Source: Prochlorococcus marinus XMU1410 (GTDB lineage: Bacteria > Cyanobacteriota > Cyanobacteriia > PCC-6307 > Cyanobiaceae). From it: a stretch of DNA of 64,000 bases. The notes below the pieces were generated by a model. It saw only the letters and a list, made by a program, of their open reading frames with translations, had not been told where the DNA came from and did no database searches. A program made the position numbers and the translations under genes. Shown here piece by piece: positions 40,649 through 50,799 of this stretch (the first letter of the stretch is position 1; each line of letters begins with the position of its first letter). The stretch lies in NCBI RefSeq assembly GCF_017696085.1, contig NZ_JAAORH010000003.1, forward strand, positions 434,001-498,000. Reading direction: 5' to 3'.

Positions 40649-41631
40649 GATTCCATATCCAACAAGAAAGTGATATCCCGGCATCTACTCAACTATATAA
40701 TCAAATTTGTTTTGCAATTGCAGCAAGACATTATCCTCCAGGACACAGACTTCCGAGTACGAGACAGCTAGCAATGCAGACTGGACTACATCGAAATACT
40801 ATCAGCAAAGTTTACAGGCAACTGGAAATAGATGGAGTTGTTGAAGCAATAGCTGGATCAGGTATCTATGTAAGAGATAATCTTACTAAAAGAGAATTTA
40901 AGAAATCCTTTTACTCAAAAAATAAAATAAGTAACGCACCAGATCAAGAAGCAAAGAAAGTAATTGACAACTTGATAAGTCTTGGATGCACTTTACAAGA
41001 GACTAGAGAAATATTGACCAATGAAATTGATTGGCGTATTAAGTGCGGATCAAGAATCATAGTCAGTACTCCTAGAGAGGATATTGGGGCTTCAATGTTA
41101 ATAGCAGAAGACCTTTCTACAACAGTTAATGTTCCAGTAGAGGTTGTTCCAATGGAAGAATTAGAAAAAGTTTTGAGTAATTCAAATAATGGTACGATTG
41201 TCACAAGCAGATATTTTTTACAGCCTCTAGAAAAAGTTGCTAAGCAACATGGAGTTCGCGCTATTGCAGTTGACTTGAGCGACTTTCAAAAAGAATTAAA
41301 AATTCTCAAGGAGTTAAATGCTGGAAGTTGTGTAGGTATTGTTAGTATAAGCCCTGGTTTATTAAGAGCAGCAGAAGTTATTATACACAGCATGCGTGGT
41401 AGTGAATTAATGCTTATGACGGCAATTTCAGACAATAACAGTAGATTACTCTCACTTTTGAAGGCTTCGAACCATATAGTGTGTGATGGACCTAGTTTAT
41501 CAGTTGTAGAAAACACATTATTAAGAAATCGTTCTCAGTTGATGAGATTACCTCAAATAATATGTGCTAAAAATTATTTAAGTATCGAAACAATAAATCA
41601 ATTAAAAAAAGAAATAGGAGTTATTAATTAG
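40645..41631 (+). CDS. GntR-type transcriptional regulator with an unassigned C-terminal domain
   Basis: A 328-residue protein. Residues 1-75 form a clear GntR winged helix (ASTQLYNQICFAIAARHYPP, HRLPSTRQLAMQTGLHRNTI, AGSGIYVRD). The remaining 250 residues are neither the aminotransferase domain of MocR-type regulators nor an obvious FadR or UTRA domain. They alternate beta-like and helical segments (RIIVSTPREDIG, NGTIVTSRYFLQPL, VGIVSISPGLLRAAEVII) that recall a periplasmic-binding-protein-like ligand fold. It starts with GTG and lies three bases before cysE, so it may control cysteine synthesis; that is inference from position only. Confidence 0.85.
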   Translation: MRFHIQQESDIPASTQLYNQICFAIAARHYPPGHRLPSTRQLAMQTGLHRNTISKVYRQLEIDGVVEAIAGSGIYVRDNLTKREFKKSFYSKNKISNAPDQEAKKVIDNLISLGCTLQETREILTNEIDWRIKCGSRIIVSTPREDIGASMLIAEDLSTTVNVPVEVVPMEELEKVLSNSNNGTIVTSRYFLQPLEKVAKQHGVRAIAVDLSDFQKELKILKELNAGSCVGIVSISPGLLRAAEVIIHSMRGSELMLMTAISDNNSRLLSLLKASNHIVCDGPSLSVVENTLLRNRSQLMRLPQIICAKNYLSIETINQLKKEIGVIN

Positions 41632-41634
41632 ACC

Positions 41635-42372
41635 ATGGTATTGAAAACTTTTAAATCAGATATAGAAATTATCAGAGAGAGAGATCCCGCCGCAAGAGGA
41701 ATGATAGAGATATTTCTTTGCTACCCGGGCTTTCAATCTATAGTTATACATAGGTTTACGCATAAATTATGGCAATTAAAGATTCCTTTGATTCCCCGCT
41801 TACTCAGTCATCTTAATAGGCTAGCAACAGGTATCGAAATCCATCCTGGGGCAAAAATTGGTAAAAGAGTTTTCATAGACCATGGGATGGGAGTTGTTAT
41901 TGGTGAAACAGCTGAGATAGGAAATAACTGTTTGCTTTATCAAGGAGTGACATTAGGAGGCACTGGTAAAAGCCATGGCAAAAGACACCCAACCTTAATG
42001 GAAAATGTTGTAGTCGGAGCAGGTGCAAAAGTTCTTGGATCCATCACAGTAGGATCTAATACCCGTATTGGCGCTGGCTCAGTAGTTGTTCGGAATGTAG
42101 AGGGTAACAGTACTGTAGTTGGGGTTCCAGGCAGGGTTGTGCATCAAAGTGGTGTCAAAGTAAATCCTTTAGCTCACTCTGCATTACCAGATGCAGAAGC
42201 TAATGTGATAAAAAACTTAATGGATAGGATAGACTCTCTTGAAAATGAAATTCTTAAATTACAAAAAACTCTACAATGTATAGCCAGTTCAGAATCTATT
42301 GATATTTCTAAACTCGGTGATTCTCAAAATCTTAAAGACAAAGAAATTTTAGAATTTCTTGGAGATGATTAA
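41635..42372 (+). CDS. cysE: Serine O-acetyltransferase
   Basis: Acetylates serine to O-acetylserine, the carbon acceptor for sulfide in cysteine synthesis. The 245-residue protein has the N-terminal helical domain (DPAARGMIEIFLCYPGFQSI, HRFTHKLW) and a left-handed beta-helix of hexapeptide repeats (about 68-165) with the catalytic histidine in FIDHGMGVVIGETAEIG and GGTGKSHGKRHP. VGVPGRVV closes the helix. The tail from about 180 is longer than in E. coli. It follows the GntR regulator by three bases and converges with secA eight bases away. Confidence 0.96.
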   Translation: MVLKTFKSDIEIIRERDPAARGMIEIFLCYPGFQSIVIHRFTHKLWQLKIPLIPRLLSHLNRLATGIEIHPGAKIGKRVFIDHGMGVVIGETAEIGNNCLLYQGVTLGGTGKSHGKRHPTLMENVVVGAGAKVLGSITVGSNTRIGAGSVVVRNVEGNSTVVGVPGRVVHQSGVKVNPLAHSALPDAEANVIKNLMDRIDSLENEILKLQKTLQCIASSESIDISKLGDSQNLKDKEILEFLGDD

Positions 42373-42380
42373 GTGTTGAT

Positions 42381-45212
42381 TTAATTTTTTTCATTAACGT
42401 CAGTTTTAGGTTGAAACATAAACATTGAGTAAATAACGTTTCGTCTCATATTAGTCATCATTTCGAGAAACATGTCATATCCTTCGTTTTTATATTCGAT
42501 TAATGGATCTTTTTGACCATAACCCCTCAATCCGACTGATTCCCTCAAGGAATCCATGGATTGAAGATGTTCTCGCCATAAATTATCGATTTGCTGCAAA
42601 ATGAAAAATCTTTCAGCTTCTCTCATTAATCCTGGACGTATCTTTTCTATTTGTGATTCCTTTAAATCATAAGCTATTCGCAACTGCTCTTGAAGATAAT
42701 TTTTTAATTCTTCTATTGACAGTAATTTAACATCATCAGATTTAAGATCATCTAATAAATATATAAATTCTTTGACTTTAGAAATTAATTGATCAATATT
42801 CCATTCTTCAGGAGGAAGATCAGGATTAATATAAGCATCTACAATTTCAATCATTGTCCTTTCTCCATATCCTATTACTTGTCTCTTTAAATCAATTCCT
42901 TTCAATACTCTTAGTCTTTCGCCATAAACTGCTTTTCTTTGATTGTTCATTACCTCGTCGTATTCAAAAACTTGTTTTCTAATATCGTAATAGTAGGTCT
43001 CAACTTTCTTTTGAGCACCTTCTAGAGACTTAGTAAGCATTCCTGACTCAATAGGCATATCTTCATCAACCCTAAAAGCATTCATTAGATTTGCTACTCT
43101 ATCACCTCCAAAAATCCTTAATAAATTATCATCTAAAGATAAAAAGAATCTTGTACTTCCAAGATCGCCTTGTCTTCCTGCTCTTCCTCTAAGTTGATTA
43201 TCCACTCTTCTTGATTCATGTCTCTCAGTACCAATGACATGTAAACCCCCAACATCTCTTACTTTCTCTTCTTCATGAATCAAAACTTTTTCATATTCTT
43301 TTTTTACATCAGACAAACATTCTCTCAAAAGCTTTATCAAGTTATCATCTGTTGGTGCTTTTTCTGCAGCTGTAGCTATCCTGTCATCAAGCTCTAAGAC
43401 AGAAAGTTGTCTGTCTCCCCAATTTTTAACAAGTTCATCAGATAAAAGTGAGAGTTTCTTTTCAATTGCTTCATCTAATTTGCAAGGGAAGAGACTAGTT
43501 GAAGAATTTGAAATGTTCTTTTTCAAATTTGCACCAGCTTTTGTAGAAAAACCACCCTTAGATTTTGAATTTCTTTGTTTAGGTATTGGTGGCTTATGCT
43601 CATTATCAGGCTTGACTAACAAAGGAATTAAAAGTTCTTTTAATTTCAGCCTTGCCATATAGTCACTATTGCCGCCAAGAATTATATCTGTTCCCCTTCC
43701 AGCCATATTAGTGGCAATAGTAACAGCACCTGCTCTTCCTGCCTGAGCAACAATTTCTGCCTCACGTTCAACGTTTTCTGGCTTAGCATTTAACAAATTA
43801 TGTGGGATGTTTTCGGCAGATAAAAGTGAGCTTAGTAATTCACTTTTTTCAACACTTGTTGTACCAACTAAAACAGGTCTACCATCTCTATGAATTTGTA
43901 TAGTTTCTTTAGCAACGGCTTTCCATTTACCAATCTCTGTTTTAAATACTTGATCAGACCAATCTTGTCTCTTTCTTATTTGATTTGTCGGTATAACTGT
44001 TGATTCTAATTTATAAGTTTTTTCAAATTCAACCTCCTCAGTTTTTGCAGTTCCCGTCATTCCTGCTAAACCGGGATATAGAAGGAAAAAATTCTGATAA
44101 GTTATGGATGCTAATGTTTGAGTCTCAGGCTGAATTTTAAGACTCTCTTTTGCTTCTATTGCCTGATGTTGTCCATCGCTCCAACGCCTTCCTGGCATTA
44201 CCCTACCAGTAAATTCGTCCACTATTACAGCCTCATCGTTCTTAATAATATAATTTACATCTTTAATAAATAATTCTTTGGCTTTTAAAGCGTTAGTTAT
44301 ATAATGCGCCCAAGGATCTTGAGGATTATATAAATCATTAACTCCCAAATAATTTTCACATTTTGCAAAGCCCTGATCAGTTAATATGCAACTTCTCTGT
44401 TTTTCATCAACTTCATAATCCCCTTCTGGATCAATACCATCTTTACTTAATTCTTTTGCTTTGACTAATGCCTGAGATAATTCTGCAGCTTTTTGATATT
44501 TTTCTTGTGGTCGTTCAACTTGGCCAGAAATGATTAATGGCGTTCTTGCTTCATCGATTAATATTGAATCAACCTCATCAATTACGCAGTAATTAAATTT
44601 CCTTTGAACTACCTCACTAATATCAGTAGCCATATTATCTCTTAAATAATCAAATCCTAACTCTGAATTTGTGGCATAAGTTATATCACAATCATAATTT
44701 TTCTTTCTCTCAAATGGATTCATATCTTGCTGAATCAAACCAACAGATAAACCTAAAAAACGATGAACTTGTCCCATCCACTCTGCATCCCTTCTAGCTA
44801 AATAATCATTTACAGTAACAACGTGAACACCTTTTCCTGTAAGAGCATTTAAATAACAAGGTAATGTTGCGACGAGAGTTTTTCCCTCTCCAGTTTTCAT
44901 CTCAGCAATTTGACGATCATTTAGAACCATCCCGCCTATTAACTGAACATCAAAATGTCTCATATCAAGAACACGTTTACTTGCTTCTCTTACGATTGCA
45001 AAGGCTTTAGGAAGAAATTCTTCTAGGAGTTCTTTTTGTTTTTTAAAATCTAATTCTGCTGAAATATTTGATTTAAGATTTTGAGTTTCTTTTCTAAGCT
45101 CATCATCAGTCAATTGAGAAATTTCTTCTTCTAAAAAATTTATCTCTTCCACTATTGGTTGATAGCGCTTTAACTTTCGTGTATTCGGATCTCCCAACAA
45201 AAGTTTTAGCAT
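42381..45212 (-). CDS. secA: Preprotein translocase ATPase SecA
   Basis: Motor that drives unfolded proteins through SecYEG into the periplasm or thylakoid. The 943-residue protein has Walker A in [16 protein letters not shown] near residue 100, [19 protein letters not shown] near 210, the preprotein-crosslinking region, and the helicase motif [11 protein letters not shown] near 510. An insertion of about 38 residues, low in complexity and rich in Lys and Ser, lies near residues 540-575, as in cyanobacterial SecA. The C-terminus ends [14 protein letters not shown] without the Cys-rich zinc tail that binds SecB in proteobacteria. It is a single-gene unit. Confidence 0.97.
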   Translation of the reverse strand: MLKLLLGDPNTRKLKRYQPIVEEINFLEEEISQLTDDELRKETQNLKSNISAELDFKKQKELLEEFLPKAFAIVREASKRVLDMRHFDVQLIGGMVLNDRQIAEMKTGEGKTLVATLPCYLNALTGKGVHVVTVNDYLARRDAEWMGQVHRFLGLSVGLIQQDMNPFERKKNYDCDITYATNSELGFDYLRDNMATDISEVVQRKFNYCVIDEVDSILIDEARTPLIISGQVERPQEKYQKAAELSQALVKAKELSKDGIDPEGDYEVDEKQRSCILTDQGFAKCENYLGVNDLYNPQDPWAHYITNALKAKELFIKDVNYIIKNDEAVIVDEFTGRVMPGRRWSDGQHQAIEAKESLKIQPETQTLASITYQNFFLLYPGLAGMTGTAKTEEVEFEKTYKLESTVIPTNQIRKRQDWSDQVFKTEIGKWKAVAKETIQIHRDGRPVLVGTTSVEKSELLSSLLSAENIPHNLLNAKPENVEREAEIVAQAGRAGAVTIATNMAGRGTDIILGGNSDYMARLKLKELLIPLLVKPDNEHKPPIPKQRNSKSKGGFSTKAGANLKKNISNSSTSLFPCKLDEAIEKKLSLLSDELVKNWGDRQLSVLELDDRIATAAEKAPTDDNLIKLLRECLSDVKKEYEKVLIHEEEKVRDVGGLHVIGTERHESRRVDNQLRGRAGRQGDLGSTRFFLSLDDNLLRIFGGDRVANLMNAFRVDEDMPIESGMLTKSLEGAQKKVETYYYDIRKQVFEYDEVMNNQRKAVYGERLRVLKGIDLKRQVIGYGERTMIEIVDAYINPDLPPEEWNIDQLISKVKEFIYLLDDLKSDDVKLLSIEELKNYLQEQLRIAYDLKESQIEKIRPGLMREAERFFILQQIDNLWREHLQSMDSLRESVGLRGYGQKDPLIEYKNEGYDMFLEMMTNMRRNVIYSMFMFQPKTDVNEKN

Positions 45213-45387
45213 AAGTCAAAGTCCTTAAAAAATTCATCTTATTACAAACATTATAAATTAGTGCGTTACATCAGAATGAAGAAAGCTATTATCTCTTTAT
45301 TAAATAGATAATGATCGATTAAGGTGTTTAGATTGAATTCACAAAAATAACCTAGCTGTCATCACTTTTCAAAAATCTTTTTAATAA

Positions 45388-45843
45388 ATGAAAGAAATAT
45401 CTCTAATCAAACATACTAAAGGAGCTTTAGGATTAAGGGTTTTTGGATTAGGTCCTAATCTTAAACCAACAAACGGACTAATTAAGCTACAAAAATTACT
45501 AGATAAAAATGCTTTCTGGGCAAAAAAAAGAACAATTAATGATCTAAAAAAATGTCTTGCTAACAGCGATGTCGTAATAAGTCTTTGGGTTGGTAAGGAA
45601 ATAGTTGGTTTTGGGAGAGCTTTAACCGATGGGATTTACCGCGGAGTGCTTTGGGATATTGTTATTGATCAAAATCACCAAGGCAAAGGTTTTGGCACAT
45701 TAATTGTAAAAAATCTTTTATCTTCTAAAAAAATTAAAAATACAAAAAAAATATATTTAATGACAACAAATAAAAAATTGTTTTATTCTCAATTTGATTT
45801 TAAAGAAGTTTCTTCTCAAAATTTATTAATTCGAGAAATATAA
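45388..45843 (+). CDS. GNAT-family N-acetyltransferase
   Basis: A 151-residue acetyl-CoA-dependent acetyltransferase of the GNAT fold. The acetyl-CoA loop is present as VIDQNHQGKGFGTLIVKNLL near residue 91 (Q-x-x-G-x-G pattern), preceded by GFGRALTDGIYRGVLWDI. The first 45 residues (GALGLRVFGLGPNLKPTNG) are a less conserved cap. The substrate cannot be told: GNAT proteins act on amino acids, aminoglycosides, tRNA or protein N-termini. It is divergent from secA by 175 bases and converges with the SnoaL-like gene. Confidence 0.85.
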   Translation: MKEISLIKHTKGALGLRVFGLGPNLKPTNGLIKLQKLLDKNAFWAKKRTINDLKKCLANSDVVISLWVGKEIVGFGRALTDGIYRGVLWDIVIDQNHQGKGFGTLIVKNLLSSKKIKNTKKIYLMTTNKKLFYSQFDFKEVSSQNLLIREI

Positions 45844-45870
45844 AGCACTCTGTTTCTAATAAAATCAAAA

Positions 45871-46302
45871 TCAAGATACAAATTTACTATAAAGCCATCT
45901 TATAAAAGGTCCTAAAATAGGCACTGGTCCAAAAGTTGGACCACAAAAATCAAAGTAATCTCTGTGCTCTTTTATCAATCCATTTTCACCAAATAATAAA
46001 CGAGTAGTTCCCGGATAAATAAATTCTTTACCCATAATTTTTAAACCCATTGTCCATTCAACAAATCCACAATCCCCAGTTATGGAAATTGCATGAGTTT
46101 CTAAAAAAACATCATCACATCTTTTTACTAGCTTTTCTTGAGCTTTAACATAAGAATCTAAGCCCTCTGTTTCCTGAGTTGGGTCTGTAAAAATAACATT
46201 CTCATTATAAAATTCAGCCCACTTTTGTTTAGTTGGAGCATCTGTTCCATAAGGTTTAGTAAATAATTCCTTTAAATCCACAATAGAAATTACTCTTGTC
46301 AT
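45871..46302 (-). CDS. SnoaL/NTF2-like domain protein
   Basis: A 143-residue single-domain protein whose pattern of a helical start (KWAEFYNENVIFTDPTQ) and curved sheet strands (DVFLETHAISITGDCGFVEWTMGLKIMG, TRLLFGENGLIKEHRDYFD) fits the SnoaL/NTF2 cone fold. The fold occurs in cyclases, isomerases and ligand-binding proteins. The HRDYFDFCGP segment is well formed, so a small-molecule site is likely. A hydrophobic C-terminal stretch (FGPVPILGPFIRWLYSKF) could be membrane-associating. It is the gene downstream of tRNA-Gly on the minus strand. Function unknown. Confidence 0.75.
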   Translation of the reverse strand: MTRVISIVDLKELFTKPYGTDAPTKQKWAEFYNENVIFTDPTQETEGLDSYVKAQEKLVKRCDDVFLETHAISITGDCGFVEWTMGLKIMGKEFIYPGTTRLLFGENGLIKEHRDYFDFCGPTFGPVPILGPFIRWLYSKFVS

Positions 46303-46347
46303 TACGAAGTTACAGTTTTATGTATTCTAAAAGATACAAACATTAAA

Positions 46348-46419
46348 AGCGGATGAAGAGATTCGAACTCTCGACATTCTCCTTGGCAAGGAGATGCTCT
46401 ACCACTGAGCTACATCCGC
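46348..46419 (-). tRNA. tRNA-Gly (anticodon GCC)
   Basis: A 72-nt cloverleaf on the minus strand: acceptor GCGGATG with CATCCGC, D arm AGCTCAGTGGTAGAGC, anticodon stem TCTCC/GGAGA around loop TTGCCAA, and T arm GAGAGTTCGAATCTC. The anticodon GCC reads GGC and GGU glycine codons. The discriminator base is U, as is usual for bacterial tRNA-Gly. CCA is not encoded. Confidence 0.96.
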
Positions 46420-46480
46420 ATAACTTTATTATTTTATCTCAAAGAGGGGATCAATGATTAAAAAAAATAAATTTTTTCAA

Positions 46481-46957
46481 TTAATTTAAATTTTTAATTA
46501 AGGATCCCATCTCAATTGCTTGTAAAGCATAATTCCAACCAAGATTATTCTTAATCCCTGCTCTTTCTAAAGCCTGTTGCATTGTATCAGTAGTTAAAAC
46601 TCCAAAAATAATTGGAACATTATTTTCATTTGAAACTTGCGAAATACCTTTGCTAGCCTCAGATATAACTACATCATAGTGGGAAGTTTCACCACGAATC
46701 ACAGCCCCAAGAGCAATTACAACGTCATAACTCTTTTTTTTCATGAGGGTTTTAGCTGCGATTGGTAATTCAAAGGAACCCGGGACCCAAGCTATATCTA
46801 CTTGATTGCTTGATTCAGAAGTATCTAAACCATGTCTATGTAAACAATCAAGACAACCAGATAGAATTTTGTTTGTAATTAAATCATTAAATCTTGCTAT
46901 TACAATCCCAACTTTTAAAGTAGATGCATTAGTAAAAGAGCCCTCAAAAATAGCCAT
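46481..46957 (-). CDS. ribH: 6,7-dimethyl-8-ribityllumazine synthase
   Basis: Penultimate enzyme of riboflavin synthesis, joining the aminouracil to dihydroxybutanone phosphate. The 158-residue protein has [17 protein letters not shown] (about 18-34), [15 protein letters not shown] near 57, [16 protein letters not shown] near 82 with the catalytic histidine, and [18 protein letters not shown] near 115. The length is typical of icosahedral lumazine synthase. It lies 49 bases downstream of psbZ, both on the minus strand. Confidence 0.97.
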   Translation of the reverse strand: MAIFEGSFTNASTLKVGIVIARFNDLITNKILSGCLDCLHRHGLDTSESSNQVDIAWVPGSFELPIAAKTLMKKKSYDVVIALGAVIRGETSHYDVVISEASKGISQVSNENNVPIIFGVLTTDTMQQALERAGIKNNLGWNYALQAIEMGSLIKNLN

Positions 46958-47006
46958 TAAATTTTACTTAGGTATATTAATAGACTCTCACGAAAAGGTA
47001 TTAAGT

Positions 47007-47204
47007 TCAAACTAATGAAGAAACTATCCCTGTAACAAAAACCAAAACAACCCAAACAGCAGCAATAGAATAAATTTTTCTCCTACTTTCTTTCTGTCCT
47101 TCTTCAGTAGAAGGTTGAGTCACATATAAAACGGGTACTCCAACTACCGCAATTAAAGAAGCAAATAATAGAGCATTTACGAAGAAAAAGTTAACAGCCT
47201 GCAT
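47007..47204 (-). CDS. psbZ: Photosystem II protein PsbZ (Ycf9)
   Basis: Small thylakoid subunit at the edge of photosystem II that stabilises supercomplexes and affects photoprotection. The 65-residue protein has two transmembrane helices (about 5-28, FFFVNALLFASLIAVVGVPV, and 43-62, IYSIAAVWVVLVFVTGIV) joined by a polar loop with QPSTEEGQKESRR. Size and topology match the family. A TATAAT box precedes it with a predicted leader of about 16 bases, back to back with a -10 box for mutS. ribH follows on the same strand. Confidence 0.95.
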   Translation of the reverse strand: MQAVNFFFVNALLFASLIAVVGVPVLYVTQPSTEEGQKESRRKIYSIAAVWVVLVFVTGIVSSLV

Positions 47205-47226
47205 AATTCAGTCTTAGGTTTCAAAT

Positions 47227-47232
47227 ATTATA
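47227..47232 (-). promoter_or_regulatory. Possible psbZ -10 box
   Basis: On the minus strand the consensus TATAAT lies 22 bases before the psbZ start. The -35 region is not recognisable. The mutS -10 box begins only five bases away on the opposite strand. Confidence 0.45.
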
Positions 47233-47237
47233 AATAC

Positions 47238-47243
47238 TATAAT
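47238..47243 (+). promoter_or_regulatory. Possible mutS -10 box
   Basis: A perfect TATAAT on the plus strand predicts a transcript start near 47250 and a leader of about 95 bases for mutS. No clear -35 box is seen. Confidence 0.4.
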
Positions 47244-47344
47244 CTCATGAAAATGATAATTTTTGGAGAAAATTTACATACTTTAGCCACTTTAAATGCA
47301 AAAAAAAAATTTCTACCTAATATCTATTTAGGAATTAAAAAAGT

Positions 47345-50086
47345 ATGCAAGAAGATACGATAATTCAAAAGAATTTATTTGCGATTGGTAATGATAATAA
47401 TGAACAAAAAGAAATAACAAAAATTCCAGAAGATTTATCTTTGGAAGATTTAAAAAAAGAATCGCAAAAAAGACCCAGACAAAGAAAAAATTCAACTAAT
47501 TTAATAAATAAATTCAAGACTGATTTAATTTCAAATAACAAAAATGTTTGCATCAATGAAGAATCTTATAGCTATAAAACAGTTTCAAAACTGAAATTAA
47601 CTCCTGTAATGAAGCATTATGTAACTCTAAAAGAAGAAAATAAAGATAGGTTATTACTTTATAGATTAGGAGATTTTTTTGAATGTTTTTTTGAGGACGC
47701 TGTATTAATATCTAACCTTTTAGAAATAACGCTTACCAGTAAAGATGCTGGCAAAGAGATTGGTAAGATCCCTATGGCAGGGGTTCCCCATCATGCAATG
47801 GAGAGATACTGTGCTGATTTAATTAAAAAAAATTATTCTGTGGTTATATGCGATCAATTAGAAAAAAGTTCTGGAAATTATGGGACTCCAATTAAAAGAG
47901 GAATAACAAGAATAATTACTCCTGGAACTGTAATTGAAGAGGGGATGTTGATAGCAAAGAAAAACAATTGGATTAGTGCTATTTACTTATCAGAAGAAAA
48001 CTCAGATGAATCCTATGAATGGGGTATATCAAAAGCTGATGTAAGCACAGGAGAATTAATAACTTTAGAAGGCCAATCTCTGTCAAAACTATTTGATGAA
48101 ATTATTAAATTAGATTCTTCAGAAATCATTGTAGGAAGCGTTGCAGTAAGAGATTTATTAATTAAAGGAAATAGTCAAATTACATATACTGTTTCTCAAG
48201 AGACTAATTTTGGAATTAATGAAGCAAATTATCTAATAAAAAATTATTTCCAAATTGCAAACCTAGAGGGAATAGGACTTAAAAATTTAAACAATGCAAC
48301 TAGATCACTTGGAGGTTTATTAAATTATTTAGAAAAAATTAATCCTTCAAATTTAGATAAAGATTCTTCTTTAAAAATCTCATTAGACTTTCCACAAATC
48401 CAATATGGTCACAACAAATTAATTATTGATTATCAAACTCAAAAAAACTTAGAAATCAAAAATACGCAACGAGAAAACAATTATGTAGGTTCGCTATTAT
48501 GGAGTATTGATAGGACTTATACCTGCATGGGCGCAAGGTGTTTAAGAAGGTGGATAGATTCTCCACTATTAAACGTTAATGAAATTTATAAAAGACAAAA
48601 TATAATTACAAACTTTCTTGAATCTAAAAAATTACGTACAGATACCCAAAATTTACTTAGAGCAATGGGGGATTTAGAAAGACTTGCAGGTAGAGCTTGT
48701 GCAGGTCATGCAAGTCCCAGAGACTTAATTGCAATAGCTGAAGGTTTAAAAAAATTGCCTAGACTAAAATCCATAATTGAATTATTTAAATATGATCTCC
48801 CAGATTGGACTGATCAATTAAAAAATATTGATGAAGGACTCTTAGAATTAGCTGATACTATAAGTTTTAAATTAGTAGAAAATCCTCCTCTAAATATTAG
48901 TGAAGGAGGCATGATCCACGATGGTGTTGACAATATATTAGATGGTTTACGAAATTTAATGGATGATTACTCTGAGTGGCTAAATAAAGAGGAATCAAAG
49001 GAAAGAAAAATTAGCAAAATTTCAAACCTAAAAATTCAATTTCATAAAAATTTTGGTTATTACATTTCTATTAATAAGTCAAAAGTTAATTTAGCTCCAC
49101 AACATTGGATCAAAAGGCAAACACTTACAAATGAAGAAAGGTATATCACTTCTGAAATTAAAAATAAAGAAAATAAGATTTTCCAAATAAAAAGTAGAGC
49201 TTCATCAAAAGAATATGAAATTTTCTGCGAATTAAGAAATATAGTTGCTGAAAAAACAAAACAAATAAGATCAATCGCAAAATCCATAGCATCTCTTGAT
49301 GCATTACTTGGTTTATCAATTACTTCAGTAGAAAACAATTTTATAAAACCTTCATTAATACCAATAAATGATTCAATAACAAAAAATAGTACAAAAATTA
49401 TCGCAGGAAGAAATCCAATTGTAGAGCAATTGTTAAGTGATAAAAAGTTTGTAGCAAACGATATCTCTTTTGAGGATAATCAAAAATTAATTATATTAAC
49501 CGGTCCCAATGCAAGCGGAAAAAGTTGCTTTATAAGACAACTTGGTTTAATACAAATTCTCACACAAATTGGTAGCTTTGTTCCTGCTAATAATGCTGAA
49601 ATCAAGATTGCAGATAGAATTTTCACAAGAATTGGGGCTGTTGATGATCAATCATCTGGACAATCAACATTTATGGTAGAAATGTCTGAAACTGCATCAA
49701 TTCTAAATCAGGCAACTTCTAGCTCACTAGTTTTACTTGATGAGATTGGCAGAGGGACATCTACTTTTGATGGACTTTCAATAGCTTGGTCAGTAAGTGA
49801 ATATCTTGCAAAAAAAATTCAATGTAATACTATTTTTGCTACGCACTATCATGAGCTTAATTATTTAAAAAATTCAAATAAGAATATACAAAATTTTCAA
49901 GTTTTAGTAGAACAAAATAACGATCAGCTAATTTTTAGCCACAGGATTGTCAAAGGGGGCTCAAACAAAAGCTATGGCATAGAAGCAGCTAAATTAGCAG
50001 GAGTCCCAAAAGAAGTTATAGAAAAAGCAAAATCAGTTTTAAATTCTTTAGAAGAAAATAACAAATTAAATTATGATATTAAGTAG
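47345..50086 (+). CDS. mutS: DNA mismatch repair protein MutS
   Basis: Recognises mismatches and small loops. The 913-residue protein starts with an 80-residue Lys/Glu-rich extension before the mismatch-binding domain, which carries the Phe-x-Glu motif in [15 protein letters not shown] near residue 105. The core and lever follow, and the ATPase domain has Walker [16 protein letters not shown] (lysine near residue 726), [17 protein letters not shown], and [27 protein letters not shown] is also intact. This is the MutS1 type. It is a single-gene unit, divergent from psbZ and convergent with cobH. Confidence 0.97.
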   Translation: MQEDTIIQKNLFAIGNDNNEQKEITKIPEDLSLEDLKKESQKRPRQRKNSTNLINKFKTDLISNNKNVCINEESYSYKTVSKLKLTPVMKHYVTLKEENKDRLLLYRLGDFFECFFEDAVLISNLLEITLTSKDAGKEIGKIPMAGVPHHAMERYCADLIKKNYSVVICDQLEKSSGNYGTPIKRGITRIITPGTVIEEGMLIAKKNNWISAIYLSEENSDESYEWGISKADVSTGELITLEGQSLSKLFDEIIKLDSSEIIVGSVAVRDLLIKGNSQITYTVSQETNFGINEANYLIKNYFQIANLEGIGLKNLNNATRSLGGLLNYLEKINPSNLDKDSSLKISLDFPQIQYGHNKLIIDYQTQKNLEIKNTQRENNYVGSLLWSIDRTYTCMGARCLRRWIDSPLLNVNEIYKRQNIITNFLESKKLRTDTQNLLRAMGDLERLAGRACAGHASPRDLIAIAEGLKKLPRLKSIIELFKYDLPDWTDQLKNIDEGLLELADTISFKLVENPPLNISEGGMIHDGVDNILDGLRNLMDDYSEWLNKEESKERKISKISNLKIQFHKNFGYYISINKSKVNLAPQHWIKRQTLTNEERYITSEIKNKENKIFQIKSRASSKEYEIFCELRNIVAEKTKQIRSIAKSIASLDALLGLSITSVENNFIKPSLIPINDSITKNSTKIIAGRNPIVEQLLSDKKFVANDISFEDNQKLIILTGPNASGKSCFIRQLGLIQILTQIGSFVPANNAEIKIADRIFTRIGAVDDQSSGQSTFMVEMSETASILNQATSSSLVLLDEIGRGTSTFDGLSIAWSVSEYLAKKIQCNTIFATHYHELNYLKNSNKNIQNFQVLVEQNNDQLIFSHRIVKGGSNKSYGIEAAKLAGVPKEVIEKAKSVLNSLEENNKLNYDIK

Positions 50087-50117
50087 ATTTTTGACATTTT
50101 TATAAAATAAATACTCT

Positions 50118-50741
50118 TTAAATAGTTTCCCTCAATAAGGCGTTAACCGCAGCAGCTGCCATGGCAGCACCTCCTCTAGTTGAATTCAAAACAATTCTAG
50201 GAAGATCGGTGGAAATCAATTTATTTTTGCTATTCTCTACTCCAATAAATCCAACAGGCATTCCAATAATTAAACTAGGTAAATCTTTTGCATTTTCTAA
50301 AATATCAATTAAATAAGTTAAGGCTGTAGGCGAACTGCCAATAACTACAATAGGAGATTTGCTTCCAGAATTTATAGCGGATAACTCCTTCCAACCTTCA
50401 CTTAAGCCATATGCAGTTTTAGTTAAGTTTGTATGATTATTTGTTCCAAACCACATTCTAGCGGTGAATACTTTATTCCTAGTTGTATTTTCTGCCATGG
50501 ATTTTATTGCTGCTGCTGCCATATCAGTATCAGTTAAAATCGGAGCACCATTTTTAAGTGCCTTAAGACCCTTTTCACAAGCACCTTCACTAAAATTTAA
50601 AAGATTTTGAACCGTAAAATCTCCTGAAGTATGGACTAATCTCTCTAATACTTTTTTTTCCAAATAATTTAGATCATTGGCTGCTAAACGGGATCTTATG
50701 AATCTGATACTTTCCAAAAAAATTGGATGATCTATTACCAT
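50118..50741 (-). CDS. cobH: Precorrin-8X methylmutase
   Basis: Moves the C-11 methyl group to C-12 during corrin ring formation in cobalamin synthesis. The 207-residue protein shows the CobH/CbiC pattern: RLVHTSGDFTVQNLLNFS (about 30-47) with the conserved histidine, GAPILTDTDMAAAAIKSM near 65, VIGSSPTALTYLIDIL near 133, and IIGMPVGFIGVENSK near 157. The cyanobacterial product is a pseudocobalamin precursor. No other cob genes lie in the window, as they are scattered in Prochlorococcus. Confidence 0.95.
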   Translation of the reverse strand: MVIDHPIFLESIRFIRSRLAANDLNYLEKKVLERLVHTSGDFTVQNLLNFSEGACEKGLKALKNGAPILTDTDMAAAAIKSMAENTTRNKVFTARMWFGTNNHTNLTKTAYGLSEGWKELSAINSGSKSPIVVIGSSPTALTYLIDILENAKDLPSLIIGMPVGFIGVENSKNKLISTDLPRIVLNSTRGGAAMAAAAVNALLRETI

Positions 50742-50799
50742 TAAATTTAATTTGTGTTAGAAGTAATCATAGTTAATATATGGTTTTTATTGAGCTATT

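Noticed and set aside
47247..47363. A 38-codon frame ahead of mutS
   Set aside because: Its ATG lies upstream of the transcript start predicted from the TATAAT box, there is no ribosome binding site, and its end overlaps mutS in another frame.
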